Shown in pieces: positions 44,241 through 54,304 of a stretch of 64,000 bases of DNA (positions within the stretch are counted from its first letter, which is position 1; every line of letters begins with the position of its first letter). The notes under the pieces are model-generated. The model was not told where the DNA came from and ran no database searches. It was given only the letters and a program-made list of their open reading frames with translations. The translations under genes were made by a program, and so were the position numbers. The stretch is from Lentisphaerota bacterium (GTDB lineage: Bacteria > Verrucomicrobiota > Lentisphaeria > Oligosphaerales > JABHEG01): contig JABHEG010000378.1 in assembly GCA_018676675.1 (NCBI GenBank), forward strand, positions 62,001 through 126,000. The letters are read 5' to 3'.

Positions 44241-47237
44241 TCACTGCCTCTGCAGGACCAACTCCACATCATCAAACCAGACCGTCCCCGGTGCATCCCG
44301 CAGGTTTAGATACACGGCAACAGTGTCTCCGGCGGGGTGGATATCGCCGATTGTAGCCTCCACCCAACGCCCTCCCGTGTCCGCCAGATTGGCTGACATG
44401 GTCTTCTGTTTCGTTCCGGTGACCCAGATCGATACTCTGGCCATCGGCTCTGTCGATGCCCGGACCCAGAGTCGCAACCGGTAGGTCCGTTCGGGGTTGA
44501 CCGGCAAACCTGTTTGGTACCAGCGCCCCCAGACATCGGTCTTGTGCTTCTCTCTCACGTCGGGGGTGCCCCGAGCGGTGCACTGCAAGCGCCCCGCGTG
44601 ACCTCCGCTGTGTGCGTGACTCGTGTCAAAAGCGAAGGAGAACTCTCCGGCCATGGTGCTGCGCCCCCAACCCTTTGCGCTTGCCTCGAACCCCGGGCAT
44701 GCAACCAGATTCTCTGCTGCAGCAACGGGTGGCTCAAACTGGGTCAACCAAACGGGGCGCCAGATTCCGCCGGCCCCAGCATGGTCGGAGACACGCACAG
44801 CAACGGTGTTCCGCTGACCATCCCGGACAGCATCCGTGATGTCGACCTCAAAGGCCTCCCGCCAAGAGTCTGTGTTTCCCTGAAAAGGGTATGGTCGGTC
44901 CAACAGGCGGTGCCCATTGACCCAGACCGTGCAGGCCTCGTCCACCGCACCGAAAACCAAGCGGACGACGGAGTCGGCAGGATCACGTGGCACCGCAAAC
45001 GACTTGCGGTACCAGGCGACGCCGTCATAGTCCGCATTGTTGTGTGTTTCCTTCCACTGGCGCCCCGCCGTCTGTTGCTCCCAGGGCCCATCCGTGTTGA
45101 TCGTACTCCAGCCGGAATCATCGAGATCCGACGTAGACCAGCCTTCCTGTTCGCCCTGCTCAGCCACATCCCAGTGAAACTGCCAGGGGTCGCTCAGTCG
45201 GGTCCCTGGTTGCTTCATCAACCTGAGCAGAGCCCGATCCCAGGTTGCCCCTTCACGTTTGTTGAGAAAACACAGGTTCCCGACCAACTCCGACTCGACC
45301 GAATGGCGGAAGGTGTCGAGCCGTTCCAACGCATCCCGGTACCCTTCGAGGTCCCCGTGTTCACGGTGATGGGTAAAGGCACGCTGAACCGCCAGGGTCA
45401 ATGCGGCATTGGTCAGCCCGTGCTGGAGAAAGCTGACCCGGCGGGCTGCCCTCTCATCACCGGCGGCCGCCCCGGCAGCATCCTTGAGAAGGGCCTCTGC
45501 GTGATCCATGACGGCGGGTGTAAAAATCACGTGCGCCTCACGGTAGAAGTAGCTCCAATGGAGCCCGGGAATGGGATCTTCCGGAGGAGCATCCGCCACC
45601 TTCTCCAAGTAGGAGAAGTAGGCCCACACAGATTGCTTTGCCGGCCCGAACGCGGACATGTACTCATCGAGCACCTGATCAACGGGCATCGACGGATTCC
45701 CCTGAAGGCGGGCCAGCGTGTAAAGGTTCGGGCCCTGCGACGCATACTGCCCAGTCAGAGAGTCAAAGTCCGTGCCGATCAGACCATGCGCGGCGTAGAA
45801 GCGGAAGTCCTCGCCAAGCTTGCGGGCGAAGAACAGCGGCATGTTGTGGCCATCCAGCATCCAGTTTGGGCGCAGGAACAACCGGGCTCCGGTCTTCGCC
45901 CACCCCAACCATCGGTCTCGGTTCGCTTCGCGTTTGGCATCCGTCCAGGGGTAGTAAAGGGGAGGCACCAAACCGATGATCACGTGGTCGTTGAGGGACG
46001 TGTTCCGGGGAGGATCCACATAGTTGGCGTAGGCGTACCCCATGACCACCGCATCAGGGTCATGCTTGCGGGCCAGCCCAAGCACCGCTCGGTAGTAACG
46101 GGCGTACCGATCAGACAGTGACCCCAAGTGTTGGGTCCAGCCCTTGTCTCCTGCCTTATACGCATCTCGAACCCGCTGCAATCGCTCCTCCCAGGGGAAC
46201 GGGAGCGCGGGATCCGGCTCATCCAAAGCAAGGCAGTGCTGGCATAGACAACGCCCGGAGGTGTCATTCTCACTGCAGTCGATCCACGGCTTGTCAGGAC
46301 GCCGACTCTCCAGCCAGTGTTGCACAACGGCCTCCTGGAAGGCCGGGTGGCCCACCGACATGCTGATCAGCTTTGGGCTTCCTCCATGGTACAAGGGGTC
46401 CGACCGTCGGAAACCATCCGGCAGGAGGTTGAAGTACTCGGGGTGGGTCTCGCCGTGACGTGTCCACCACGCGGTGAACGCATGGGCCATGTCCATGTTG
46501 CGGCCCATAGCAAAACGGTGTCGGCGCAGCCACTTCCCCTGTTCGTTGATAAACCGGCTGCGGGCTGCCGACAACGACCAACCCGCCGTGCCGGACATCA
46601 TTCCGCCCCCCTCACGCCAACGCGTGTGGACAAATGGAGGACGCCCGACCTCATCCCACTGATCCACCGTGACATCAACCGTCGGGGGGATGACCTCCCC
46701 GAGTTCTCCCGGCCAAAGCCACTTGACTCCGAGGTGCCTTTCCAGGAACTGATAGACCGCGAACAGTGTGCCGACCCGTGTTCGGTTGCCGTGCAGAATC
46801 CAGGCTGCTGGACCGTCACTGTCATCTCCGGCGAGGAGAAAGCGATTCCCCTTCAGTTTGAGGATCCATGTGTTCGGCTCCAGGGCCGTGGTCCCGATCC
46901 CCGCGTCAACGGTAGCACGACAGGAACCCAGGATCACCAGAGCCCCGTTGTCTGGAGCCTTCTTCTCCGCAACAACCGGAAGCACCGTCCCAGTCGCTCG
47001 TTTCAGGTGGTAGTTGAGTTCCTCAGCCGCAAAGCTGACGACCGGTAACGGATCGTCCGGAATCACGATTGTCGCGACGGGTTTGCCGGCCTTGACAAGG
47101 TCCAGCCCCAAACACGGCAGGCTGGCCAGCACGACCGGTAAGTAAATGAAACACACGAGCCTGATTCTGCACGTCATGAAGGGCATCCAATGCTTCGATT
47201 TTCCGGGGAATATTCCCCCCGCAACTTTAGCCGTCAT
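44241..47237 (-). CDS. Exported DUF4838 protein, second copy
   Basis: A 998-residue secreted protein. The N-terminus has a hydrophobic signal core near residues 25-45. GH67-N-like domain about 50-195 (A-A-E-E-L-N-Y-H-L-K-R-A-T-G-T-V-L-P-V-V), DUF4838 about 255-560 with C330-L-C332-Q-H-C335 after S-E-N-D, a galactose-binding-like jelly roll about 700-850 (V-W-V-N-G-H-R-L-L-D-R-P) and a final carbohydrate-binding-like sandwich (about 860-998, R-T-Y-R-L-R-L-W-V-R-A-S). ATG 47237 is chosen for its AGGAG at 5 bases; ATGs at 47186 and 47177 are alternatives that shorten the signal region. It lies 37 bp after the heparinase-like gene and 17 bp before the 1911-residue propeller gene, so all are one operon. 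Only distantly like the other DUF4838 protein in the window. Confidence 0.85.
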   Translation of the reverse strand: MTAKVAGGIFPGKSKHWMPFMTCRIRLVCFIYLPVVLASLPCLGLDLVKAGKPVATIVIPDDPLPVVSFAAEELNYHLKRATGTVLPVVAEKKAPDNGALVILGSCRATVDAGIGTTALEPNTWILKLKGNRFLLAGDDSDGPAAWILHGNRTRVGTLFAVYQFLERHLGVKWLWPGELGEVIPPTVDVTVDQWDEVGRPPFVHTRWREGGGMMSGTAGWSLSAARSRFINEQGKWLRRHRFAMGRNMDMAHAFTAWWTRHGETHPEYFNLLPDGFRRSDPLYHGGSPKLISMSVGHPAFQEAVVQHWLESRRPDKPWIDCSENDTSGRCLCQHCLALDEPDPALPFPWEERLQRVRDAYKAGDKGWTQHLGSLSDRYARYYRAVLGLARKHDPDAVVMGYAYANYVDPPRNTSLNDHVIIGLVPPLYYPWTDAKREANRDRWLGWAKTGARLFLRPNWMLDGHNMPLFFARKLGEDFRFYAAHGLIGTDFDSLTGQYASQGPNLYTLARLQGNPSMPVDQVLDEYMSAFGPAKQSVWAYFSYLEKVADAPPEDPIPGLHWSYFYREAHVIFTPAVMDHAEALLKDAAGAAAGDERAARRVSFLQHGLTNAALTLAVQRAFTHHREHGDLEGYRDALERLDTFRHSVESELVGNLCFLNKREGATWDRALLRLMKQPGTRLSDPWQFHWDVAEQGEQEGWSTSDLDDSGWSTINTDGPWEQQTAGRQWKETHNNADYDGVAWYRKSFAVPRDPADSVVRLVFGAVDEACTVWVNGHRLLDRPYPFQGNTDSWREAFEVDITDAVRDGQRNTVAVRVSDHAGAGGIWRPVWLTQFEPPVAAAENLVACPGFEASAKGWGRSTMAGEFSFAFDTSHAHSGGHAGRLQCTARGTPDVREKHKTDVWGRWYQTGLPVNPERTYRLRLWVRASTEPMARVSIWVTGTKQKTMSANLADTGGRWVEATIGDIHPAGDTVAVYLNLRDAPGTVWFDDVELVLQRQ

Positions 47238-47274
47238 GCGCGCTCCTGCCATGGGTCTCGAAGAACTGCCCCGT

Positions 47275-50200
47275 TCACGGGCGCCTTTCCCCGGGCGCCC
47301 GAAAGACCACCACCGTCCCATCAGCCAGTCCTGCCATCATCTGCCCGGGAACACCTGCCCCAACAATCGCCGCGACGGAAGCCCCATGAAGCCGCACATG
47401 GCCGCGGGGAACACCGGTTCCGGCATCAAGCAGCACGATGCTGCCGGTCTTCGTTCCTACCGCCACGGCAGCAGCCACGCCGGACGCTGTGGCATCGGGC
47501 ACGTGAAGGCAGGTGACCTTCTCGCCCACGTTGCGTCGCCAGAGTTGAGTCGTACGGATCTGCCGTTCACCAAGGCTGGCTTTGGCGGTAGCGGCGATGA
47601 CCTCGCACAAGGGGGTGGCGACAACAAGCAGGGGGGCGTTCGCCGGCCCGTTCTGCTTAGACGCCATGGCAACGCAAGGCTTAGCCAGACGTCCCTGCAT
47701 GTCCTCCCGTTGCCGGTGGTCATGCCAGGCCATTCTGAGATCCGACTCCGTGGCACAGACAATCTGCTGTTGCCGTGAGTCCGGATCCAGTTCGAGTACA
47801 GCCGTGGCAACCGGCACGCCAATGTTGACACCGCGATGTCCTTTCCCGGTCCCAACAGGCACGGCCATGTCTCCTTGGGCATCCAGCACCTGAAGCAAGG
47901 GATACGATGTCACAAAGAGGGCAGCGATCTCCTTGATGCCATCGCCGTCAACATCTGCCACGGCTCCACAGGAAAAGTCACCACAGATCCTCCCTCGGCG
48001 CAAGTCCATGTACCGCTCCCAACGCAAGCCCCCGTCCGGACTCAGCACATGGACCCAGTTGGCACCGGCCACGATCTCCTTGCTGCCGTCACCCTCCAGG
48101 TCAGTGATCGTCACCCAATCCACGGCCGGAGGTCCATCGGTACTGCCTTGCGACGGTTTGCAGTTGAACGTCCATTTGAGCCTGCCGCGACGATCGAGCA
48201 GGTAAATCCTGTGGTCATCGCAGCCTGCCACGATGTCTGTCTCCCCATCTCCATCCACGTCTCCCACATCCACAGTGCGAACAGCCGCAGCCGTGGCGTG
48301 CTGCCAGATTCTCCCTCCGGCCGGGGAAAAGAGAGCGATACCATCGTCACCCGTAACAAGCCATTCATCCGTGCCGTTCCCGTCCAGATCCACCACCCTC
48401 AACGTCCTCAGGGACATGCCCAACTGCACCGTCTCGATGGTGACCCCATGTACATCCGGTACGGTTGCCTCTGTTGTGGTCTCCATCTCTGCCACTTTTG
48501 CAGCCACTGTACGCTCCGCGGCAGCCTTCGTGCTCAGTATAGCCGCCCGAACCCGGGCAAAGCCGCTCCACTCCCGGAGCGTGAAGACGTGCTTCCCGGC
48601 CGACACTGGCAGGTGGTTCTCGTGCGCAGAGCGTCGGAGCTTGAGCGAGCGGTCGTTCTCGTAGACAGCCTTGGCAACACCAACCAAGGTCAACTCCGTA
48701 TCGACGCCTACATCGACGGTTACCGTCTCGTCAACGAGATCGATACGCATGTCGCCAGGAAAATCGGTCCTGAGTATTCCGCCGCACATCACTCGGGCCC
48801 CGATCGCCGCAATCGACCGGTCCTCGACCAGGAAAACGCCGGCGGTGTCCGCGGTTCCCGGAATCTCCCCCAGTCCGACGACCAACCAATCATCCCCCTC
48901 ACACACCAGGGCACACGTCTCCGAGAGAGACTTCAGGCTGACATCGTCCTCGTTTTCGGGATTGCTGTAGGGCACGAGCAAGCTGGCGAAACCGAACGCA
49001 TCACCAGGCGCCATCGTGCGTCTCCGATCACGCTGAAAGACCTTGACAACGGGCTCGGCATGTGGGTAGAACGTGCCCCAGTGACTATTGGTGAAGGCGT
49101 AGGTCTCGACATCGGCTTGCCCGATCCCATCGGTCAGGATCTTGCAGTACCGTCCGTCCTGCTCCAAGAACAGGTCATTGCCACGCAGTTCGTGTTTGCC
49201 CAGTGTGCGCAGGCTGTTGCGGGCGAAGAACTCACCCGCTGTCTTCGCTACCACTTTGTCGATGATCAGGAAGTGGCGCCCTTTGGTCCAGACGATCGTC
49301 CGCTCGCCATCCATGAAGGATGTCCGGCTGACCGAATGGTCTGCAAAATCGGCCAAATCAACAACTCGGGCAAGTGTGCGTTTCCTGTAGCCGCCTTTGC
49401 CGTCGATGGTCACATGGACGCTGCTGTGGTGCTGATGCTGCCGAACCTGGTACGTGTGGTCCACCAGCCACATCCGCCCCAGGGCCGTGAAGTTGACGAT
49501 CGTGTTGATATCATTGTGTTTGTGCCCGTGCGGCCCGGGTGGGCCTCCCCAGACGCCGGCTCCGTCGAGCAGCAAATAATGCCCATCGCGATCCCAGTTC
49601 TCCTTGAAGACGATCTTGTTGAACAACGTGTCGTCGACAATCTCTCTCGGGGCGAACACAGCCTGCCGGGTTGCTTCTCCCTTCTGGAGAGGCGTCCGGT
49701 AGATCGGGATCTTGATCAGCCCCGTCCAATCCACAGGTTCCTGGGGTGGGACGCTTAAGTCCAACGCAATCGACTTCTGGAAAATGCGCAGTCCGCAGTT
49801 CATTGGCAGCACGTTCTGGAGGATCCAATAGAGGTTCGGGTCCCGGTAGTACCAGGCCGCCGGCGCAAGCGTTTCGAAGACCTCCGGCATGACCAAACCG
49901 GAGGAGTCCCCAAAGCCTGTATTGAGGCCCAGATTGTTGATACAGGCCAGCGAGATCATGCGGGCGTGCTGCTGGGCGATGCCGCGCTCGAAGTACTTCA
50001 GATTCCCACGCCTCAGTGCGTAGTCCATGCTGCTCATCGGGCAGTAGCACAGGTAGCCGCTGGCGTCTTCGAGAATCTGAAACGTCCCCGCCTGGGCCGA
50101 AAACACGGCGTCGGCACAGGCGAGCCAATACGTGCTTTCCGGAATGTCATAGTACTTGTCGAAGTAGTGCCAGGCCTGGAAAGAACGTAAGGCCGAGAAC

Positions 50201-51279
50201 GTCCCGTGATTCTCGTCAAGAGCCTGGACCGCCCCCTCCTTCACCTGTTTGTGGAATGCTCGGCGCTCGTGTCCGATCGCGGCGTCTGCGAGCAAGGCAT
50301 TGGTAATATCCAGGCGCTCCTGATCCGTCCAGACCGAGAGCTCCTCGAGTAGGTCCCATTGCATCACATGTCCAGCCGTCCTTCCGCCCATCCCATGCAG
50401 CGAATCCGCGTTTGCCAGGAGGGAACGATTCTTGACGATCAGTTCTTTCATCAGCGGGATCAGCTCACGGTTCCCCGTACGGAAAAACGTCTGTCCCATC
50501 CGAGCCAGGAGACCGGTGATCAGTGACCGAGCCGCAGCCGGATCACGGGCCGCGGTCACATTGCCCTCATCATCCATGACTCCGGCCTTCCGCCAAGACT
50601 CACGGAACCAGTCCAATCCGGTGTATTGAGGCTGCCGTTTGGAGGACAGTGAATGCGTGCATTCCGGGAAGAACGGCCTTGATTCAGGGGTAAACACGAC
50701 ATCGATGACCGGCTCAGGAAGTACCAGCGGCCCCGTTCGCCCGGCCACGTACTTGCGGACGAACTCGGAACATGCACGCTCGACACCCGCTGCATCCGAT
50801 CCGGCGAGGACGAGAACATTGATCCCCCGCGCAAACGGATCATGGACCGTCCGGATAACATGCCCTTCCGTCCCAGGGTAAAGAGAGTCCGCCACCACAT
50901 AGCGCTGCCCATAGAGCACCGCCAGCAACCGATTCGTGTTGACATTCCCCAGAGCAATGATGGTGCGATCCCCAATCGCACCGAAATCGATTCCCCACGA
51001 GGCGTCGACAATCTCCGAAGCCAGGAGAATCTCCGGGCAAGTGCCGTCAGCAGTACGCAGGGCATCCTGCAGCTGCGCTGCCGATTGGGTGAGTGAGTCG
51101 CCCGGTGTCGAAACGATCACGCACTGCAGCTTTCCCGCCTCTCTGAGTACGGTGCGCGCGTGGATCGATTTGAGTCGGGTGATAGGCGAGGGTTGCCCGC
51201 CAACGGAGTCATCGGCAGCGTACGCCAGGCCCAACGGCACCACCACGAGCAGCCGTACGGCCAGAACAGAAAGGCGCAT
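47275..51279 (-). CDS. Exported heparinase II/III-like protein with FG-GAP repeats
   Basis: A 1334-residue secreted protein (signal peptide about 1-22). An N-terminal GH67-N-like sugar domain (about 40-190) is followed by an alpha/alpha toroid (about 210-540) and a beta-sandwich. Together these resemble heparinase II/III and alginate or chondroitin lyase families; the conserved H-G-H-K-H-N-D (584-590) then G-R-M-W-L-V-D is their typical metal/catalytic strand. From about residue 975 a propeller with at least four FG-GAP/VCBS calcium motifs (D-L-D-G-N-G, D-V-D-G-D-G, D-L-E-G-D-G, D-V-D-G-D-G) follows. GAGGAG is 6 bases before ATG 51279. Likely a polysaccharide lyase acting on an acidic glycan; exact substrate unknown. 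Confidence 0.85.
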   Translation of the reverse strand: MRLSVLAVRLLVVVPLGLAYAADDSVGGQPSPITRLKSIHARTVLREAGKLQCVIVSTPGDSLTQSAAQLQDALRTADGTCPEILLASEIVDASWGIDFGAIGDRTIIALGNVNTNRLLAVLYGQRYVVADSLYPGTEGHVIRTVHDPFARGINVLVLAGSDAAGVERACSEFVRKYVAGRTGPLVLPEPVIDVVFTPESRPFFPECTHSLSSKRQPQYTGLDWFRESWRKAGVMDDEGNVTAARDPAAARSLITGLLARMGQTFFRTGNRELIPLMKELIVKNRSLLANADSLHGMGGRTAGHVMQWDLLEELSVWTDQERLDITNALLADAAIGHERRAFHKQVKEGAVQALDENHGTFSALRSFQAWHYFDKYYDIPESTYWLACADAVFSAQAGTFQILEDASGYLCYCPMSSMDYALRRGNLKYFERGIAQQHARMISLACINNLGLNTGFGDSSGLVMPEVFETLAPAAWYYRDPNLYWILQNVLPMNCGLRIFQKSIALDLSVPPQEPVDWTGLIKIPIYRTPLQKGEATRQAVFAPREIVDDTLFNKIVFKENWDRDGHYLLLDGAGVWGGPPGPHGHKHNDINTIVNFTALGRMWLVDHTYQVRQHQHHSSVHVTIDGKGGYRKRTLARVVDLADFADHSVSRTSFMDGERTIVWTKGRHFLIIDKVVAKTAGEFFARNSLRTLGKHELRGNDLFLEQDGRYCKILTDGIGQADVETYAFTNSHWGTFYPHAEPVVKVFQRDRRRTMAPGDAFGFASLLVPYSNPENEDDVSLKSLSETCALVCEGDDWLVVGLGEIPGTADTAGVFLVEDRSIAAIGARVMCGGILRTDFPGDMRIDLVDETVTVDVGVDTELTLVGVAKAVYENDRSLKLRRSAHENHLPVSAGKHVFTLREWSGFARVRAAILSTKAAAERTVAAKVAEMETTTEATVPDVHGVTIETVQLGMSLRTLRVVDLDGNGTDEWLVTGDDGIALFSPAGGRIWQHATAAAVRTVDVGDVDGDGETDIVAGCDDHRIYLLDRRGRLKWTFNCKPSQGSTDGPPAVDWVTITDLEGDGSKEIVAGANWVHVLSPDGGLRWERYMDLRRGRICGDFSCGAVADVDGDGIKEIAALFVTSYPLLQVLDAQGDMAVPVGTGKGHRGVNIGVPVATAVLELDPDSRQQQIVCATESDLRMAWHDHRQREDMQGRLAKPCVAMASKQNGPANAPLLVVATPLCEVIAATAKASLGERQIRTTQLWRRNVGEKVTCLHVPDATASGVAAAVAVGTKTGSIVLLDAGTGVPRGHVRLHGASVAAIVGAGVPGQMMAGLADGTVVVFRAPGERRP

Positions 51280-51364
51280 GATAATCTCCTCACACTCCTG
51301 AAAACGCATCTACCCAGGGGACCAATTGCGGTAGCCAAGGACACCTGCTCGGCAAAAAAAAATG
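51280..51364. other. Short spacer with T-run on the minus strand
   Basis: Between the GH5-like gene and the heparinase-like gene. A run of nine A (T on the minus strand) sits right after the GH5-like stop, but no stem precedes it, so it is not called a terminator. Confidence 0.3.
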
Positions 51365-53971
51365 CTACCGGGTAATGAGAAACCAGTGGGTCTGTGCCCG
51401 TTCCGCCAGTTCCACAGTGTAGACACCATTCTTCACGTCCAACATGGTCACCGATCCGTGCGTCCCGTCAGGCTTCAGCGCCACGAGCCGTAGACCGGAT
51501 ACGGATGAGGTCAGTCGCAGTTCTCCGGTGACCGGCTCCGAGCGGTAAGACCGACGCCAGTCCACCTTCTGTTTGCGTACCCTGGCAGCGGTACTGAGCA
51601 GAATTCGCTGGGACCGACGCAAGGGCTGATCGTCAAGACTGGTTAACACAACGGCAGCCTTGGCCGTGTTGATCCGAAATGCGGTATCCGCAAGGCGAAC
51701 GCTTTCTCCCTTGAGCCAACCGATCGCGGCTTGGGATTTCGGCGTGTCCATCGTCTGAATCCCCTTCTCCCAATCACGCCGAATTTCACCTGTATCGCTC
51801 TCGACAAAGCGCTGCCCATCCGTAAGCAAATCCTGGCTCAGATCCGTCACAACTGTTGCCCCGGGCTGCGCGGGGGATGCCTGGAGCCAGGGAAGCTCTG
51901 TGGTCCGCGGCATGGCCACGACGAGCCGGTGCTGTTCAAAGGCCGTCCGGATTGCCCGACTGGTCTTGGGGGTATGAGCAGCACCAAAAAGACCATCTGG
52001 TGTCGGAGACAGCACCACCGTCTTGCGGGCCGGCTGGACGTGTCCCTGCCGGAACATCACTGCGGCCGCGGGCATCAACCCCATAATGGCCGGGTGCATG
52101 TAACTGGACCACGCCGACGTCGCCGTCCCGCCCAGGCCGTCCTGTGAGTAGCCGTAGAGCATCGGCGCATCCCAACCCTGAAATGCCGCCATGGCCCCCA
52201 TGTAAAGAGGCACAGTGAACGCGTCGTTCAGCGACATGTTGTCCTCCATGTTGTACTCGGTGACAGCGAAAGGCTTGCCAACAACCTGGGCGTGCCCAAT
52301 CCAGTGAATGAAGCTGGGAACATAGTGGGGATTGCTGCGCAGGAATTCGCCATGCGAGTAACTGTGAGAGTCAATGATCTCTCCTGTCGTCAGAGCGGGA
52401 AGCGAGAACAGTGGCGTATGGCCCCACATGTGGCATGTCGCGACCGGCACTCGCACCCCCAAGCGCCGGAGATGCTTCAGAAAATCCGCATTGAAAGCAG
52501 CCTCAAGATCGTTCAAGAGCAGCTTGGATGGCCCAGGTACCCACGTCTGTCCCGTTCTGTTTCGGTCCAGGTCATATCGTGTCGAAAACGCGTCGCGCGT
52601 CGCCTCGAACAGCTTCTGATGGTAGGGATGCCCCTTGTCCCCAAGGAACTGATTCCCAAAGTGGTGGGTTAGGTCGTTCTCGTTGGTGATCAACATCCCC
52701 ATCACAGCGGGTTCATCCTTGAGGGCCAACCCCGTATGAGGGTTCGTGCGGGTCAGCAACTCTTCATTGAAACGCTTCAGGAGCTCCTGAACACGCCCGT
52801 TGAGGTAACAGAAGCCCTTGGCCTCTGCGCCGCGTCGTCGTTCCTGCTTAGCCAGGTCACTCCACCCGGGAATCTGGTCGCCCTCCCTGAATGGCCGCCC
52901 CACCATGAGGTCAACCCAGATATAGATGCCCTCATCCTTAAGGCACTTGATCCACCAGAAATAGGCGTCGAGCGACTCCTCGTTGATCTGTTGACTGGTG
53001 GTTCCGTCCGCAATCAAGGATGGCTGGACCCACTCGGCCGAATCATGGTGATGCAAGCGGACCAGATTGAACCCCAGCCTGGCAATTCGTTCGGCATGAC
53101 GCTTGATCTGCTGCCGGTCTTTCACAAACAGGGAGTAAGCCTGGACATTGCAGCCCCAGAATCGGGCCGGTGTCCCGTCATCAAACTCGAAGCGATCCCC
53201 GACGGCCTTCACGAAACCACGTCGCCCAGCCGGCTTCTCGTTCATGCCCGAGAGGTCGATGAAGGCCTGGGCGGGGTCAATCGCCTGATCCAGCCACGTC
53301 TCGGTCTCAGCCGGTCCGTATAGCTCGGCCAATCCCTTGGCCACCCGTCCTCCTTCGGGGAGAATGACGTCCATGCGCAGGCGAGAGGCGCCACGCGTCA
53401 GCTCTTCGGCAAAGAACATGGCCCTGATCCGGTTCTTCTGCCCACGCTCAAAGTACACGTTGGCGATCCCAGGCTCGAAAAGGACTCGTACCATTTGGCC
53501 GGGCTTGTGTTCCCATTCCCAACCGCGGTTGCCATCCAGAAGCTCAGGCACAGCCTGTGCTCCCTGACGCACAGGCGAATCAAGCTTCAGAGCAAACTCT
53601 ATCCCCCCCCCGATCACGGCTTTCCGGTCTCGCTTGAACGAGAAGAAATAGGTCCAGGAGACACGGTTCGCTCCGACCGTTGTCCTCGCCCCCGTACCGT
53701 CCACGGCAAGGTCCTTGAAGTGTAGAGCGAACGGCGTCGATGTTCCTTTTGGTCCCCCGACCTTCACCTGAGGCTGATCCCACTTCCACTTGGCTCCCCA
53801 GCCCACATAGTGCGCTCCCACCAACGGAGCCGAATCCTCATGGATCCCGAAAAGACCTGTCTTCGAGTCCGGTGCCAACTCGACTTGTCCCCAGGCAAAC
53901 CGGCCACAGCTGATCACCAGCAGAAAAAACGAAGGAATGAAGCGACGGTCATCAGCAAGCGGCGGGAACAT
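51365..53971 (-). CDS. Exported GH5-like glycoside hydrolase (clan GH-A TIM barrel)
   Basis: An 868-residue secreted protein (signal core about 11-28). A beta-rich N-terminal half (about 30-240) leads to a (beta/alpha)8 barrel of clan GH-A: acid/base E431 in I-T-N-E-N-D and nucleophile E572 in V-T-E-Y-N-M, with H-H-H-D near 307-310 as in cellulase-superfamily enzymes. A C-terminal beta-domain closes it. The first AGGAGGT ribosome site in the region is 8 bases before ATG 53971, so earlier in-frame starts are rejected. It is the first gene of the operon that continues through the lyase, the DUF4838 protein and the propeller protein. Substrate not predictable from sequence. Confidence 0.85.
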   Translation of the reverse strand: MFPPLADDRRFIPSFFLLVISCGRFAWGQVELAPDSKTGLFGIHEDSAPLVGAHYVGWGAKWKWDQPQVKVGGPKGTSTPFALHFKDLAVDGTGARTTVGANRVSWTYFFSFKRDRKAVIGGGIEFALKLDSPVRQGAQAVPELLDGNRGWEWEHKPGQMVRVLFEPGIANVYFERGQKNRIRAMFFAEELTRGASRLRMDVILPEGGRVAKGLAELYGPAETETWLDQAIDPAQAFIDLSGMNEKPAGRRGFVKAVGDRFEFDDGTPARFWGCNVQAYSLFVKDRQQIKRHAERIARLGFNLVRLHHHDSAEWVQPSLIADGTTSQQINEESLDAYFWWIKCLKDEGIYIWVDLMVGRPFREGDQIPGWSDLAKQERRRGAEAKGFCYLNGRVQELLKRFNEELLTRTNPHTGLALKDEPAVMGMLITNENDLTHHFGNQFLGDKGHPYHQKLFEATRDAFSTRYDLDRNRTGQTWVPGPSKLLLNDLEAAFNADFLKHLRRLGVRVPVATCHMWGHTPLFSLPALTTGEIIDSHSYSHGEFLRSNPHYVPSFIHWIGHAQVVGKPFAVTEYNMEDNMSLNDAFTVPLYMGAMAAFQGWDAPMLYGYSQDGLGGTATSAWSSYMHPAIMGLMPAAAVMFRQGHVQPARKTVVLSPTPDGLFGAAHTPKTSRAIRTAFEQHRLVVAMPRTTELPWLQASPAQPGATVVTDLSQDLLTDGQRFVESDTGEIRRDWEKGIQTMDTPKSQAAIGWLKGESVRLADTAFRINTAKAAVVLTSLDDQPLRRSQRILLSTAARVRKQKVDWRRSYRSEPVTGELRLTSSVSGLRLVALKPDGTHGSVTMLDVKNGVYTVELAERAQTHWFLITR

Positions 53972-54304
53972 GGCAGGAGACCTCCTGTTTGGGTGTGCGT
54001 CCCACCAATGTAGCACGGAGCGTGGGATCAGTCCTGCGATAGTGTCCTCACAGCCGGAGCAGTTGGGGGATAACTGGCGCGGGATGTCCCGTACCGCGTC
54101 CTTTTTCGGCGGGGCCCGTCCGAGCCGCCTCAAGAACGTCCCCTCCCGAATGCCACCAAGGTAAGGGCAATCGGGGCATGGCAGCCCCTCCCACCTTGAC
54201 CGCGTGTGACCTCAATGTGGGAGGCGGTGCCATCCGGCGACCTTTTCGGCGGTCAAGGGCAACGGCGGATGTCCATGCAGACACTGTCTCCGCGCCGTCC
54301 CCCC
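53972..54304. other. Intergenic region with palindromic repeat
   Basis: About 330 bp between the sulfatase stop and the GH5-like start (both minus strand). It contains repeat family A copy 2 and probably the promoter of the GH5-like operon. No gene seen. Confidence 0.5.
54165..54242. repeat. Palindromic repeat family A, copy 2
   Basis: Inverted relative to copy 1, with 28- and 17-base exact matches to it. GGGCATGGCAGCCCCTCCCA and GTGGGAGGCGGTGCCATCC form imperfect arms around a 25-base centre, so it can fold as a hairpin. Confidence 0.9.

Noticed and set aside
47836..49758. Plus-strand open frame of about 640 codons opposite the heparinase-like gene
   Set aside because: No ribosome site and no domain; the minus-strand lyase is well supported.
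51339..51370. Intrinsic terminator at the nine-base T-run after the GH5-like gene (minus strand)
   Set aside because: No stem-loop precedes the T-run.
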